64,000 nt of DNA from Diphasiastrum complanatum (lineage: Eukaryota; Streptophyta; Lycopodiopsida; Lycopodiales; Lycopodiaceae): contig CM055095.1 of the NCBI GenBank assembly GCA_029204225.1, positions 21,557,252 through 21,621,251 of the forward strand. Reading direction: 5' to 3'. The notes beneath the pieces were generated by a model that saw nothing but the letters and a program-made list of their open reading frames with translations, did not search any database and was not told the DNA's origin. Below, in pieces: positions 48,646 to 62,269 of this stretch. Each line of letters starts with the position of its first letter. The stretch's first letter is position 1. Position numbers and translations under genes: made by a program.

Positions 48646-50448
48646 CTCCTGGAGCATGAATAGAAGTTTTCCCTTCTTTGTTTCACAATCTTTCCTTTCG
48701 TCTGAGCTTAAAGTGGAAAAACTCTCAGTAAAGTTAGCTGAAGACACTGTAGCTAATACTGGCCCAAGACTGGTGTGCATAGCTTCAACATGTCTTGTTT
48801 GATCTTTGAAAGAAGATCCTTGTATTGCAGCATCTGCAGAGCCAAAATCCATATCCTCATGATTTTGACCCTTCCACATTTGTGCACTTTGATATCTTGG
48901 CGAACTGTGCTTTATAATATCCTTTCTGACACTGCATACTTCATCTAGAAGCTGCTGTGCTGCTTTCAAATATTTACTGCGGGAAAGAAATGTAAATGAT
49001 GCAGACCCTACAAGTGAATCTTGCTCAAAGTGGAATTGCCTGTCGTCACCAAGATTTGTAATTTCTTGCATTTCTTCTGTATACTCTCCATTTCTAGAAG
49101 GATGAAGATTACTCAAATTACTGGTGAACTCTATGGGAAAATTTTTGACATCAATTTGAGATGTTACAGAATTTTCACCCTCAGAATGAAGATGTACATC
49201 AAATCCATTAATTTGCATGGATGGAGGCCGCTTAGATGAAAGTGAGAGATTGAGGCATTGTCCATATGCAGTTCCAGCAAGTGGGCTTTCATTATGGAAT
49301 TTATTTTCTGATCCGGCTTGAAGTAATTGCTGTTGCTGATTAGGGAAGGTTGAGAAGAAGTTTTGTCTGATCCTGCATCCAGTCTCTGGATATGTCTCCT
49401 GGTTTAAGTTCTTAGCAGTATTGGCTTGATCAGTTAAATGCTTCATGCGTTGTGTATCCACATTTAAAGGCAGGAACAACAACTCATCCCCATTCCTCAA
49501 AGTGTTATAGACATGTGTAGCCCGTGGTGACCGCATTGAGCCATCACCTAGAGACCTATCTAACCTTGAACTGGAGGGTTGAGCTGAGGAGAATGTCATT
49601 TCTACCAGATTCTGTTGAGCTTGCCCACCATTAGGTAAAGGGTTCAAAGAACTGGCATTTGGTGGGCTCAGCAAAACCATGTTACCTGTTGTTGGTACAT
49701 TAACGTACCCATCGGTTCCATTGTTCATCAAGTAGAGTTGCATTGCCTCAGGTGATACATTTGTCCCCAGCAGATTACATGATGCAATGGATCCATCCTT
49801 ACTGGAGCTTTCATGTGTACCAGACTGCAGAGCACCTAGAAGCAGAGTGGCAGCCAAAACATTTTGGGATGCTCCTGAGCTTGTATGGACAGGAACACCT
49901 TGGATTCCACCTGATCTGACAAGGTTCAAGGGACTTGAATTGTTTTGAGGAAGTTGACTGTTCACAGTTTCCCAGTTGCCACTTTTTGAGAACCAATTTT
50001 TTTGGCTAGGATAGCCTCCAGATACAAGAGATTGGCCAGAATAAACTGTACCTGCGGTGACAGGAGTTTGTGATCCAATGTCTGCAGGAGAAGAACAAAA
50101 GTAAGCATTGGTTTTTGCTGGAACTGCCAGCAACTCTGCACCCGTGGCAAAATTGTATGAATCTGACGACATCATCTGTGAGTTGTATAGTGGCAACATC
50201 GCATTTGTAGTCGTTTGGTTGGAAGCTCTCGTGTATCCTCGTAATAAGCCTGAAAAAGGCTCTTCCTGGTCTGATTGATGATTCTGTTGTGCACCTTGCT
50301 GTAATTCCCGTACTTGAATAGCCAAGCCAACGGAATGGTCACGATTATGGCCAGTATGAGGTGAAGCTGTGTGGTTTATGCCTGGTATTCTAAGTTTTTC
50401 ACGCCTGCTTTGTTGTGCTACATGTGTTTGCTGCGTCAGATGATGCAT
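44794..50448 (-). CDS. BEL1-like homeodomain (TALE) transcription factor
   Basis: BELL proteins are nuclear DNA-binding regulators that pair with KNOX proteins to control meristem and organ development. Exons on the minus strand are 50,448-48,646, 46,383-46,001, 45,880-45,820 and 45,705-44,794. Together they give 3,159 nt in frame, or 1,052 residues plus a stop. The SKY motif ([17 protein letters not shown]) ends exon 1, the BELL domain is in exon 2 ([20 protein letters not shown]), and the homeodomain spans exons 2 to 4 ([56 protein letters not shown]). Exon 3 is 61 bp, as in other plant BLH genes. All junctions are GT-AG. Two in-frame stops upstream of 50,448 make this the first Met. The protein is longer than most angiosperm BLH proteins (about 500-800 residues), mostly from a low-complexity N-terminal region. 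It appears intact. Confidence 0.95.
46384..48645 (-). other. Intron 1 of the BELL gene, 2.26 kb
   Basis: The donor GTAAGT is followed at once by a (CT)n tract in transcript sense (48,585-48,640 on the plus strand is (GA)n). The acceptor is TTTTTTGCAG. No open frame inside has recognisable content. Confidence 0.85.
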
Positions 50449-50723
50449 ACTGCAGTGCAGTGACTCAGAGATGCTGCTCCTGATCCTTTCTTATCTGGTC
50501 ACATTTCTTCATCTACTGCTGAGGGCAACCCAGCTTTTGATAATTTGAACTCTTTTGGTTCCAAATTATACAAGGGCAGAGCTGTTATTGTATGATTGAA
50601 ATGGAAGTTCCTTCAAAACATAACCATCGATGTTTATTTTGCTTGTATTTTATTCATCCGAGCTGCTGCTTGAATATTTGGTCAAATGCCAAATCTGAAA
50701 GATGCTAGTTGCACTGGGATGAA
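50449..50723 (-). other. BELL gene 5' UTR exon end (predicted)
   Basis: A good acceptor (GTGATTTTTTCAG) ends at 50,724, so the last 5' UTR exon probably runs from 50,723 to the start codon. It contains at least one very short upstream frame (ATG GTT ATG TTT TGA near 50,625). Earlier leader exons would lie further upstream. Confidence 0.5.
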
Positions 50724-50886
50724 CTGAAAAAATCACAAAGCATGAGAGTTAATGTCCATCTAAGAAAATAATTTAACACAAACTTCTCTCCAGAGTGTCG
50801 CAAACAAAGATTCACATACTCAACGAATTTAATCTTTTACATTCTGTACGCTGCGCTCCAAATGCCAGTGTACAGAACATTGAATA
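50724..50886. other. Upstream region of the BELL gene
   Basis: A short stretch, likely 5' UTR intron. Nothing specific is seen. Confidence 0.35.
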
Positions 50887-51082
50887 GAGATGGCGTAGGC
50901 TTTGTTTCTGAAATGTCACTCCTAATTCAAAATTTTGAGTGTTCCCGCCTATTGGGAGGGAATATTTTGGCATTTTAAAAATTATACTTTAATTGTGGTT
51001 AAGCACCAGTGAAATTTGATGTGACTAAAATTAGGTGAATTCATTTACATGGAAAGTAGTGCGGGTAGATGCGTAAAGAAGA
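50887..51082 (+). repeat. Dispersed 195-bp repeat, copy 2
   Basis: Starts GAGATGGCGTAGGC and ends GTAGATGCGTAAAGAAG, matching 18,171-18,365 end to end. It is opposite in strand to the BELL gene. Confidence 0.75.
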
Positions 51083-51835
51083 AAGGCATCAAACAAACAT
51101 AACACCTACTGTCAGAAATTCATCCCTGTAAACTATAAGAAATCAAGCTCCATACATGCTGTGCAGTAATAAAAAATAAAATAAAAAGAGGAATTTTCAA
51201 TTTCAAGCGATTTCAACAAATAGCCAGCCTATGGAGCACAGTAGTTCGAGTCCTCACAACATACTGGATGTCGTACAGAACGCTGGCCCAAATATTTGTT
51301 CAGAATTTTGTGAAAGGTAGTAAATATTCACGAACGTTTTTAAACACATAGAAGACATGTGGAGCATCTTGTTCAGGTACATGTATACATAACTTTGCAA
51401 ATGTGGATGACAAGAACTTTGACAACATTTCCAGCACTGAAATATGATATGGTTCTGTATGATCCCTTAGGGGAGGTGCTCAGTATTAGAAGTTGCATCT
51501 TCAACTGGGTGCTTTAGGACTCGGTCACAAGGCAACTCGGGTGACATGTGGGGACTTGGAGTGCGAATTACGAGGATAGGAACAACAGCTTTTGCTAATT
51601 AGTTTCAAGATAGGCACTTTTTTTAAAGTTCTCTTTGCTCATTTAACCTAATCCCAATCTTTTGTTGACAAATATCTATCCTTGTTTTGCTTCAATAAAA
51701 TCTGATCAGCAATATCTAAGTGGAAATGTGTTAGTTAGATGAATCCAAACTCCCTTATGGTGCGACCCACCTGATACTGTTTAGACCTTGAGGCTTGAGT
51801 GCACAATTACCAATGGGGCATTCCTGCCTTGGACA
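51083..51835. other. Intergenic or intronic, nothing seen
   Basis: No gene, repeat or motif is supported. Confidence 0.45.
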
Positions 51836-52510
51836 CGAGATATCTTGGATGCTCATTCAGAATGAACAATTCCTTAAAATTCTCAAAGGCGTTTTTGACT
51901 ACATGCATCTTAGGCACACATGAGTTGTTGTCTACAATGTGCTAGTAGTTTAAAATTTACCTACCAGTTCCAACTTCCAGGATGTGACATCCTGGGTCTA
52001 GGAGCACTGCTACTCCAATTCCATGATGTCATTCTAATAGTTTAAATTTCTTTTGAGGATGTGCTAAAATACACATCCTGGACCTGGGAGCACTGCTACT
52101 CCGATTCCATGATATCATCCAAGATAACCAGTTTTTGCATGTGGCCTTCGCAACTCTCTCCCCCTCTCCCTCCGCTTACCCCTGTTGTGGAATCAGAATG
52201 AACCTCCATTCACTTATGGACAAGATGTACAGTCCACAGTGAGCATATGGACCATGTACCAGTGCCAGCCTTCCCACCAGGCACTGTATACTTAGTGGAA
52301 GAGCCTCAAAACATTCTCTCTCTGTGAGGGGTACCACACAACACAATAGAATCTGATGCTTATCTATAATAAGAAACTCCTTGAAGATCCCAAAGGTTTT
52401 TTGATTACATGCAATTGTAAGCAGGAGTGACTTCTTCAATGTGTAGGGTGTGCTAAAGTGCACATCCTGGACTAGGACCTGTGCTACTCCCATTCCAAAA
52501 TGTCATCCCC
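51836..52510. repeat. Local duplication with three copies of a 65-bp word
   Basis: The segment 51,850-52,110 is partly repeated at 52,365-52,510. The core text (cacatcctgg, then gcactgctactcc and attccatgatgtcat) appears at about 51,974, 52,070 and 52,460. No coding content is seen. Confidence 0.6.
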
Positions 52511-53934
52511 AGCAAGGTGCCCTTCCCCATTGATCTAGCTATACTTAATATGAGCATTATGAGATTAAACCATTGTGTACAGAACTAGCAAATTTAAGGA
52601 AAGTTCAATAAAGCCTTACTGTAGGTGACATGATGTTGATAAAAAAGGTATCTTGAAATAAGCCATATGATGAAATTCAGAGCAGTTGGACAAGCTATGT
52701 AGTCATGAGCAAGTTTGCATAAAGTAAATAAAATGTTCAAGGCTTTAGATTACAAATGGGTACCCAATATAGATGAGAAAAAGAATGTGGCTGGTCATAA
52801 AAATGGCAGTGTAGAAGCAACATCACCTAAGTTGGTCGTATTTAAGAGCATTTTATTATTGGATGTTTCCCATGTATTGAACAGGATGCCAGAATGATGC
52901 ATTCCGGCTGAATGAAATGTTTTCTTTCAGAGAGTATAACTATGTCTCTTGAACATATCACGATATCAATTCAGAGGATGCTGATTTCAGACAAAAGTAG
53001 ATGGCTCAGCAGTTGTAATTATAGCATTTGGATTATACTGGCAAAGAGAAGAGCGATGCTTCTAATGTTCGCAAGGGACAATGAGTAATACAGCACATTC
53101 ACAATTTGAATATGTCCTTTTTCAGTAACTTCAGGGATGCATTTATAAAGTGAACACTGACACAATGTTCACCCTGTTGATGTCTCCCACACGAACTAGT
53201 TCACACAGGGTTCCGCGTAGGGAAAGTCGAATGTTGATATGAAATCATGGATTGAATTGGGTGTCAGGAAGTTTTCACCAGTATCTATGTATAGACCATA
53301 CTCGCCTCAAATATTAATAGGTGTCTTATATGTGATATGAGGATTTGGTAGATCATTATTATTCAAGAAAGTTGTTATCTAGAACAAGAGCAGACAATCA
53401 GGGTATTTTTACATAGGAGCTATGTGATTAGCAGTCGATCACAGAGGAGAAAAAGTACAATCATTTGGATTGGTCAAGCTAGCCTGTACATCTTAATGCT
53501 GTTGACCTTTTATATCATCAATGGTCATTATGACAAAACTACACATGCAGCTTATAATAGATGTAAACAAATGGAACATTTTAGAATTATGTTCATCCTG
53601 TACCATTTAAACTGCTTGCAAAAAAGCTTTAAGTATGATGGCCATGTGGAAGGTCAGATCTTAATAGATCCACGAGAAGTTTTTATTTCCTGATTGCATC
53701 AGGCATTATAATAGTTTGAATTTGGTAAGATCAGCATATCAAATGTGAATTTTTTTTTAAGAAAAGTGACTTTAACCAAATTTTGGAAGTATAATAGTCA
53801 GCAAATCAAGAAAAATGAATGCATTCAGGAGGAAATAATGACAGATCGCTTATATAACCTGATTCAGATCTTCTATAGACCAATATGTATGGTTTTCTAA
53901 GTTCTATGAACCATGTTTAATCAAAAGTATTTAA
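52511..53934. other. Intergenic or intronic, nothing seen
   Basis: AT-rich. Short frames on either strand have no recognisable content. Confidence 0.45.
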
Positions 53935-54330
53935 TTTATATATATACATGTATATATATCAAAGATGAATGGGATGGGCACGGACGCGGACGCATCCACC
54001 CGGATGAATATTTTAATATTTTAGTGTATAAATGGCTTAAAAAAAAAAGGGGGATGCATCCGAGGACGCGTCCGGGGGTCGGCGGATGCATTTGGGTCCA
54101 GACCCGGACCCACATATATATATATATATACATATATACAAGTAAAGTGTGCCCGCCGATGGCGGGAGCGTGCGTGCGTGTGTCTGTCTGGATTTGTTGG
54201 GAGCGTGCGTGCGTGTGTCTGTCTGGATTTGTTGGTATGTCTATGTATATGTGTATGTATATGTTTATGTATATATGTATGTATATGTATATGTGTATGT
54301 ATATATGGTTATGTGTGCATGTATCAGAGA
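53935..54330. repeat. TA/TG-rich simple repeats
   Basis: TATATATACATG runs are followed by a duplicated gcgtgcgtgcgtgtgtctgtctg block (about 54,170 and 54,204) and by TATGTATATG repeats. A GC-rich segment at 53,975-54,110 (ggacgcggacgcatccacccgg) is reused in variant form 60-100 bp later. Confidence 0.7.
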
Positions 54331-54348
54331 GAGAGGGAGACACGTGGG

Positions 54349-54384
<36 letters not shown>

Positions 54385-54497
54385 GTGTTCAGTGAGAGCG
54401 GGGCCAACGAGAGGATGCTGGCCAGGCCAGCGTGGCCAGTGAGAGAGAGACACAGGGAGGGGGGAGATAAGACGTTGGCCAGGCTAGCCTGGCGAGC

Positions 54498-54556
<59 letters not shown>

Positions 54557-54744
54557 TCGACCGCAAGGGACCCACACACGAAGCAGTTGTGGGAGGGTTT
54601 TGACTAGTGAATCCACTGTAAGGCAACCGCAAAAGAAGCAGTTGCGGTTCAAGACGATTTTGACCAGTGTTGATTCCACCGCAAACGAAGCAGTTGCAAT
54701 CCTTGACGGTTTAGGGTTTAGGGTATGTGTGTAGATGTTTTGAC

Positions 54745-54814
<70 letters not shown>

Positions 54815-55099
54815 GCTCGAAAGTTGCCACATAGGCTTGCCATGTGTAAACCCATGTAGGCTTGGGACTTGCCACATGGAAAGCCACGTAGGACTAACGT
54901 AGGCTTGTGTAGCAGGCCACATAGGCATGTCATAGGTCTGCTATCTACCAAGCCTGTCGCAGACTACCATGTGGCAAGCCATGTAGGCCTACCCCTGGCA
55001 AGTCATGCAAGCTTGGGGTTTGCCATGTGGCAAACAACTTAGTTCTAACATAGGCTTGCGTGGCAAGCCAACCAGGCTCCGCCACATAGGCCTGAGTGG

Positions 55100-55145
<46 letters not shown>

Positions 55146-56050
55146 GGGGCTCAAAAGTTGCCACATGGCAAGCCACGTAGGCCTACCATGTGGAAAACCA
55201 TATAGGCTTGGGACTGGCCATGTGACAAGCCATGTAGGCCTACCATAGACTTGTGTGGCTTGCCACATGGCCTACCATAGGCTTGTGTAGTAGGCCACAT
55301 AGGCCTACTATCTACCAAGCCAATCATAGGTTGCCACATGACCTGCCACATGGCAAATCATGCAAGCTTGGGGTTTGCCACATGGCAAGCCATTTAGGCC
55401 TACGCTAGACTTGTGCGACAAGCCAATTGAGCTCTGCCACGTAGCCCTGAGTGGACCTAGAGAGAGAGAGAGATAGAGAGGTGGGCTCAAAAGCTGACAC
55501 GTGGCAAGCCATGCAGGGCTACCTAGGCTTGCGTGGCAGGCCACATAGGCATGGCATAGGCCTCATGTCTTCCATGCAAGCATGTTTCAAGTTGCCACAT
55601 AGGCTTGTGTGGCAAGCCAACCAGACTCTGCCACGTAGGCTTGAGTGGACCTAGAGAGAGAGAGAGGCGGGCCACGTGGAAAACCATGGAGGGTTGGTAC
55701 TTCCCATGTCGTAAGCCACGTAGGACTACAATAGGCTTGTGTAGCAAGCCACATAGGCATGTCATAGATCTCCTACCTGCCAATCTTGTCGCAGGCTGGT
55801 CACGTGGAAAGCCACGTAGGTCTACCACGTGGCAAGTCTTGCAAGCTTAGGGTTTGCCATGTGGCAAAACACGGAGGTCTAACATAGGCTTGTGTGGCAA
55901 GCCAACCAAGCTTTGCCACGTAGGCCTGAGTGAACTTAGAGAGAGAAAGAGGTGGGGCTCAAAAGCTGGCAAGTGGTAAGCTACGTAGGCCTACCATAGG
56001 CTTGTGTGGCTTGCCACATGGCCTACCATAGGCTTGTGTAGCAGGCCACA
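54331..56050. repeat. Degenerate minisatellite with (GA)n tracts
   Basis: Four (GA)n runs (54,350-54,382, 54,502-54,553, 54,750-54,810 and 55,104-55,142) are set in a field of repeated words: GCCACATGGCAAGCC, CATGTAGGCCTACC, AGGCTTGTGTGGCAAGCC and TAGGCCTGAGTGGAC. Higher-order units of about 360-400 bp begin after each TGAGTGGAC(C/A) plus GA run (near 55,090, 55,450, 55,640 and 55,930). An earlier part (54,555-54,690) repeats accgcaa-gaagcagttg. Frames across it are artefacts. Confidence 0.8.
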
Positions 56051-59000
56051 ACGTCGTACTTGGAGTCTAGCTCTAGACTTTGAGTCTCGACTCTCTTGAC
56101 AGATTGTTACCAAAGCAAGTAGTTACGATATTAAAATTTGAGAGAGGCCAACTATTGCAGGCCTGCAGATTGAAGAAAATCTTCCACACACATTCTTCTA
56201 TAAGTGGCAAAGCCACAAAGTCAGGGCTCAGAGTCCAGACTCAGAAGTTCAGACACAGATTAATGAAAGGATTTATATAACTTGAACTATAATACCTTTT
56301 GGTTTATGCCAATGACCGTGCTTGAAAGATGCGGGCCATACCACTCAACCTAGTACTCATTGACACCTTGAACTATGAAGCAAGGTATAGACTACAGCAC
56401 CTCATGAAAGCAATCCAAATACTGCGAATGCAAATCATGATTGAATGTCTTTAAGTAGACTGAAAATCAGAACAATAGAAGGGATTGATTCCTTGATCAG
56501 AAGTTAAGTCTAGAAAAGAGATTCTTATGCCCCCAGAATCATAAAGTTTTTGTCTTGGGGGGGAATTTGGGAATTTGGTTGGAAAATGAAATAGAAAATG
56601 TGATTCATGCAGTATGTGATGAAACCATAGTTCGGCAGCATACTAAACAATGTCGTCCCATATGCCATACAGGACTTGTTTGGTATGTAATTTGGAAAAG
56701 CCCCACATTCTTCATGGACTGCACCTATTGTTTTAGTTTTCTTTTCAAAATGTTTCTAGACAGAGTAGGATTAACTTTGTTCATATTTAGGATTAATTGG
56801 CTTCTGATCCATGATGCTAAAAGATCAATGGCCATAAGACCGCCAGAATAATGCATTCCAACCTTGCTTTTCTGAGAAAAAAACAGTGCAACATATCCAG
56901 GCTATTTTGCCTTTGTAATTCTTGAAGTCTGTAAAGTATAGGGGCTGGATTTGATCAGATATTATGGTAGTCAAGATTTTGCAGAGTGAAGCACTTCCAA
57001 ATTACCTTAACACATGCGATGGATATACAAGGCTGTTGATCAGGAAAAGACGAGATTTCCCTCGATGCATACTATCAGACCAAACTGACAAGAGATCAAA
57101 ATATCACATGTAATCATTCTAAACTGGCGAACCACCTGCTGCCATGAAGATATTAGGTTGACAATCAAGGGGATAGGAAGTGACATGCTCAACTGATAAA
57201 CTTGAGCTTCTTTTGGAACTTTTGGATGAAGCAGCTGCTTCATTGAATGCCTGAAATGCTCGCTGTATGCCTGGATGTTTCCTTCTATCTTTAAGCTTTT
57301 GAAACTTTTTGAAATAGATAGTCTAAGTACTGAATCTAAGCTGAACAGCTGTGTAAACTATGCCACATTAACCTATAATCACAGATTAGTTACAGAAGCT
57401 TCTATTCACCCTGTAATGCAAAACAGAGTCGACAATCTTGAATGAAGCAGCAGCTAGCCGGTCAAGTATTGGCACCCAATATCATTGTGCAAAATATCTT
57501 GAGCTTCATACAAAATTGCAGTGGTAGAAAGCCTTCTTGTCTCCTCAAATATTTGCTAAAAAGAACCCAAAATACAAGTTTTAGTCGTTCTTTGTGTACC
57601 AAGTTCGTTGCATTCCATGAATACAGAACGATATGCCCAGCATGAAAATGCTTGGAATGGGTTTCTATGTACAAGACGTTGCACCTTATAAAAAGTCTTA
57701 GAATACGTTGTCATGAAAAATGCTTATTATACGTTTTTTATTCCAAAAATATGGAACCTGGGTTTTTGCATGCGAACTCTACGATATCTTTTGAGGGAGG
57801 TCACTGCTGGGCCAAACCCATGATTGCTGGTAGACTTCAAAACTATTCATTTCTTATTGCATTCTCACTTCTGTCTATGATTTGAAGTATGAACATGAAC
57901 ATCAGAAATCTCATGAAGCTTTTAAGTAAATGAATAAGTCAGGACATTCAATACAAAAGCTCATCATATAAAATGGTGTATAATATGTCATATTATATGA
58001 AATTTTATGATATATTAACTATACGGCATTTAAAAGTGTGATACTATGGTACTATAAAATGAGACACCCGCCCAAAAATCTTCGAAACGGGCTTTTATGC
58101 TTTGAAGTTTGAACCTTTCATCTTTTCTCTCCTATATTCTAGATATTGGTAGGAGACCTTTAATCTTGGATAGACGGAATTATCAGGCATAGATCCATGA
58201 CATACAGTATGTCGTTCTGAATGCCGTTCTGTACTCTTTTTGCACGGGACATGGGCAGACTTCCCACATTCTGGACAAAATGTGTTTATTTTCTTTGGAT
58301 AAGGCGTGACTTTTTATATTTATTTTTAATTATTTATCACGTTTTTCTGTGTAGTGAAGGTGCCATTATCCCAGCAAATCATGGTTTCTCAATCCCTCAA
58401 TTCCTATTTGAGCTTGTAAGATCTTTCATACAAATTAAGGGGTAGCCAGACCATAGAGAAATGTCACTACAAAGCTTCTGTTAAGATAAGCCTCCAAACA
58501 GAACAGCGGCCACCACTGTGAAAGCGGTAGATGTTAGGATTATGCAATTGAAATCTCTCCTTTTAATAGATGAATCTTACGTTTAACAAGGACACGTTTT
58601 GCACAAGATATAAAGCCTGGCAATCAGAGATAGTTGGGGCCAGATGTGGATCCTCTTTCATATTAGTTAGAATTCTATAGATGGCAAGGATCTCTCTCAT
58701 ACAGCAACACACTCAGTAGATAGCCACGGACATCTTATATGTAACTTACAAAGACAGAAAGTATTCAACCTTTACAACGGCCTAACATTGGAACATTTCT
58801 CAGCAGATGTACCAAAAAAACTCTATGACCCCATGAATCTGTTAATATATTCAGTGTCTTCCAAGCTACACCGCAATAAATGCATGTTTTTACTTGTGTT
58901 TCCCAGCGACTGCATAAACTGTAGACCTTAACAATCATAGCGTATCTTCTATACTGTTTACCTTTCCTATTGCATACTAGTCAAAAAGAATTCTTCAGCA

Positions 59001-59366
59001 TAATTTCTATTTCACTGCTTCCACACAAGCTCCATGCGTACACTATCATTCAAGCTGCAAAGACATTTTAAATTCTTTTGAAAGATCATTTCTGATAATT
59101 GGTGAAATAACAGCTCTCCTTTTTTTTTGCATTCTCCATTTGACGGCCTTGTGGAGTCAATAGAGAAAGAAAACAAAGGCTTACTATGTCAATTCATTTT
59201 TTACATTCTGTATGTAATTCTGCGATACTTATGATGCCCTTTCACAGTATTCTTGTTGGGTGGGTAGCAGGTAACTGTGGTTTAGAAGAAAATGAAAAAC
59301 CTTATAATTCATTGGCATTATGTGAACGAATCAAAATATTTGAACAATTTTCAAAAAGGTACTCAC
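56051..59366. other. Intergenic or intronic, nothing seen
   Basis: AT-rich sequence with no supported gene. It may lie inside a long 5' UTR intron of the BELL gene. Confidence 0.4.
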
Positions 59367-59453
59367 TCAACCTTGCCACTTGAGATGTATCTGCATCTTC
59401 CTACGTGTGTGTGCTTCCAAGTGTGCTGACGAAAGCTGTCCATTGAACCATTC
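59367..59453 (-). other. Candidate 5' UTR exon of the BELL gene
   Basis: On the minus strand a polypyrimidine acceptor (CTCTTTTTCAG) and a strong donor (TTGA then GTGAGT) enclose 87 bases of more balanced composition than their surroundings. It codes for nothing recognisable. The role is inferred only from the splice signals and strand. Confidence 0.25.
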
Positions 59454-62269
59454 CTGAAAAAGAGTAACACTCTGATTGACTTCGATAGTTCAGTTTTTTT
59501 AGATAAACATATCCTTTCGCAAGGAAAAATCTGGTGCAGACAACTTGATTAATATATACTACTACAGCTTACAGCACCACAACATATGTACCTCTATGCT
59601 ATCAAATAATTTCCATTAAAATCCCTGTAGTTGCTGAATGAGTTTGATCCATATTCTGAAGTTAAATGCTGATAACTACTTTATTTGAATCGAATGAGCA
59701 CGTTTTGACTCTTGAGTATTGTAGGTACATTCGATACAAAATCTGAATAGCCAACAATAAAACATTCTGAAGAATAGTGGAAGACATAACTTAAAATAAA
59801 GAGAACCTGGAGACTATTAAATATAGGAAGCCTCCCTAAAACGGTTGAATGATTGAGAATGCATCCAAGTTTATGTACTTTAGCTTGTAGGACGAATATC
59901 TTCAAACACTGTGACCTAGAGATGATCTCATTTAGCACAAGAAATGCAATAAATGAATTAAGCTAACGAATCAGTATAAAGATTGTTACAGACATCAAGG
60001 GAAACTTGGGTCTTGATACCGAAATAACGATTTGCCAAAAATCTCCAGAGTTCACGGACAGCAGGGCAGACTGGACCTTAAAATGGCAACATCAAGGCTC
60101 TTGAAGACAGTCAAGTCATAACGTACTCCCAACTAGGCACTTATACAAAGTGATCCAGATCTTATTTAGTTCAAAGCGATTCGCAACATCAAGTTCGAAA
60201 GCATGATTAAACATTCAAGAAACTTATCGGGAAAGTAAGATCAACATCAACCATTCAAAAACCTGAACCAATACTACTCTGTCGATTTTGTTACTCCTTA
60301 CGATAAGCTGCAGGAGTTGGTTATCCAGAATAGTGTTAAGCTTTTACTTTCTGAAAACGGGTCAGAGTGTCAGATATACGTGCAAGTTGCAACGCTACAT
60401 GAGATATATCATGTGTGGTCTGCTTCTACCAATTTATGCAGCAGAGGGACGATCATTTTCTGAGTAGACTTTCCTTGAGGAGCTGCTTCTTGCGTTGATT
60501 GTCAGCAAATCGGAAGCAAAAATCTCAACTCACGGTACACTGTAACTTTGTTACTACGGGCATGATTAGCCTTAGTTCTGGCATGTTACGTTCTTTTTCA
60601 GATGAACTTCTTTTCGACGTCAACATACGACGAGAACTTGATGTCTCTCCGATCCTTTAATAAAGTCTCTGCTCGTTTGAATCAGAGCTCGTGTCGATGC
60701 TGGTTTGTGCATGCGTTTGATAACAAGCTCATGGATCAAACTTGTCAAAAGCCATGTCCAAAAAGCTTGAAAATCACCTAGCAACAGCCAATAAGAATTT
60801 CAAAGAAATCGCTAAGATCGGTTGGCTTGACAAGAAACACACTATCTATATTTCTTGCTCAAAGTGTGCAACTGACAGACACCACTACAACTAAGAGCCT
60901 TAATCTTTGTGCTCACAGAACGTCCACCGCTAACAAATAGATTAAGGAGAAGACTACTGCCTTTTATATAGGCAACGATATACAATGTTCTCAAACTTCA
61001 GGTAGCCTTGCAAAGAGATTTCAGTTGAAACTTACACCACAAAGTAACTAGGACATGGCTATATTTCTTTCGAAGCATTTTACCTTCATCCTTGGAATAA
61101 TTGCATAACAAAGAGCAAATGGTGTGTTCCATTGAACAACTACAAGTTTGGATTCGTAGATTTGAGATACCAGGCATACGGATCTGTGCTACAATCTTAC
61201 AGCTTTCATATTATGCATCAGTTTTTCTCTTCGCTATAGTGGAGCTTGGCAGTCAGAAAGCTGTAGTTTACGCGAGCTCGTCAAAATTTTAACAATCCAC
61301 CCAATCCAACCAGTCTTATATAAGATCGGAAAGTGATTATCGTTAATATTGAATAAATGTATATTTGAAATGGATTGAGTGATACGCGTTGGGGGTCTAA
61401 GCAACATACTATCTAAAATTCGCGCCGTTTATAAAAACAGAGTGTACGGATTCTGTGATATAAGCAGCAGGCGTCAAACCATTCTAATTGACACCATTTG
61501 ATAAAGTAATAAGACATGGTGACTCTCGGGTTTCCTTAGCTTCGTAACGCCCTGCAACTCATCGCATAATTTGATCGAAGGGTCTTAGGAATCACAAATC
61601 CGAGGTAAAAAGGGGCAGATACAAAGGAATGTCAGCACAACAGGAGTTATCAGTACCTCAAGTGGACAATTGGGGCCATGTTCAGCTCGGCGCACTCGAA
61701 CTAGTAGAAGACCAGTCCCTTTGATTCCTTACAGACGCAGCAAAAGTCCATCCCCGTGTCTGAACTTCATTCACCCGGGCATAGCTTAAGTGCTTCATAC
61801 ATGTCAAAGCTAAACAATGGCTGTTTACTTTATACTGTTTACTTTACAAAGATCTCTATCTCTATCAATTTGTGCTATGTTGGAGGTGTTCGTGTCACGA
61901 GCACCTGCTTTGTAGATAATTCACCTCTCTACAACAGACAAGTCCCTTCAAACTCACTGCTATGTTTGCTGACAAGTTCACACCGTATGTCTCACATAAA
62001 CACCTTTTCTCATTCGATGACGAACTATTGCGCAGAGGATCAAGAACTACCTCCTGATTTGACACTGTCATGTAAGCCGGGATATTTCAAAGATTTTCTT
62101 CGCTTTGCACAGGAAACTTACAACTACACATGAGATACATGACCCCAATTACCGGCTAGCAAAAAACACACCCACAGGTCTATTTCCTAAGCAAAACAGA
62201 CTCCATTCCATGACAGACGATAGACAGGCACAGCACATGACGAGCAGCAGCAGCGGCGAGAAAAGAAAG
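59454..62269. other. Intergenic or intronic, nothing seen
   Basis: No supported gene. Confidence 0.4.

Noticed and set aside
53913-55850. Several frames of 60-179 codons
   Set aside because: They lie in simple repeats and a minisatellite, occur in all frames, and have repeat-driven composition.
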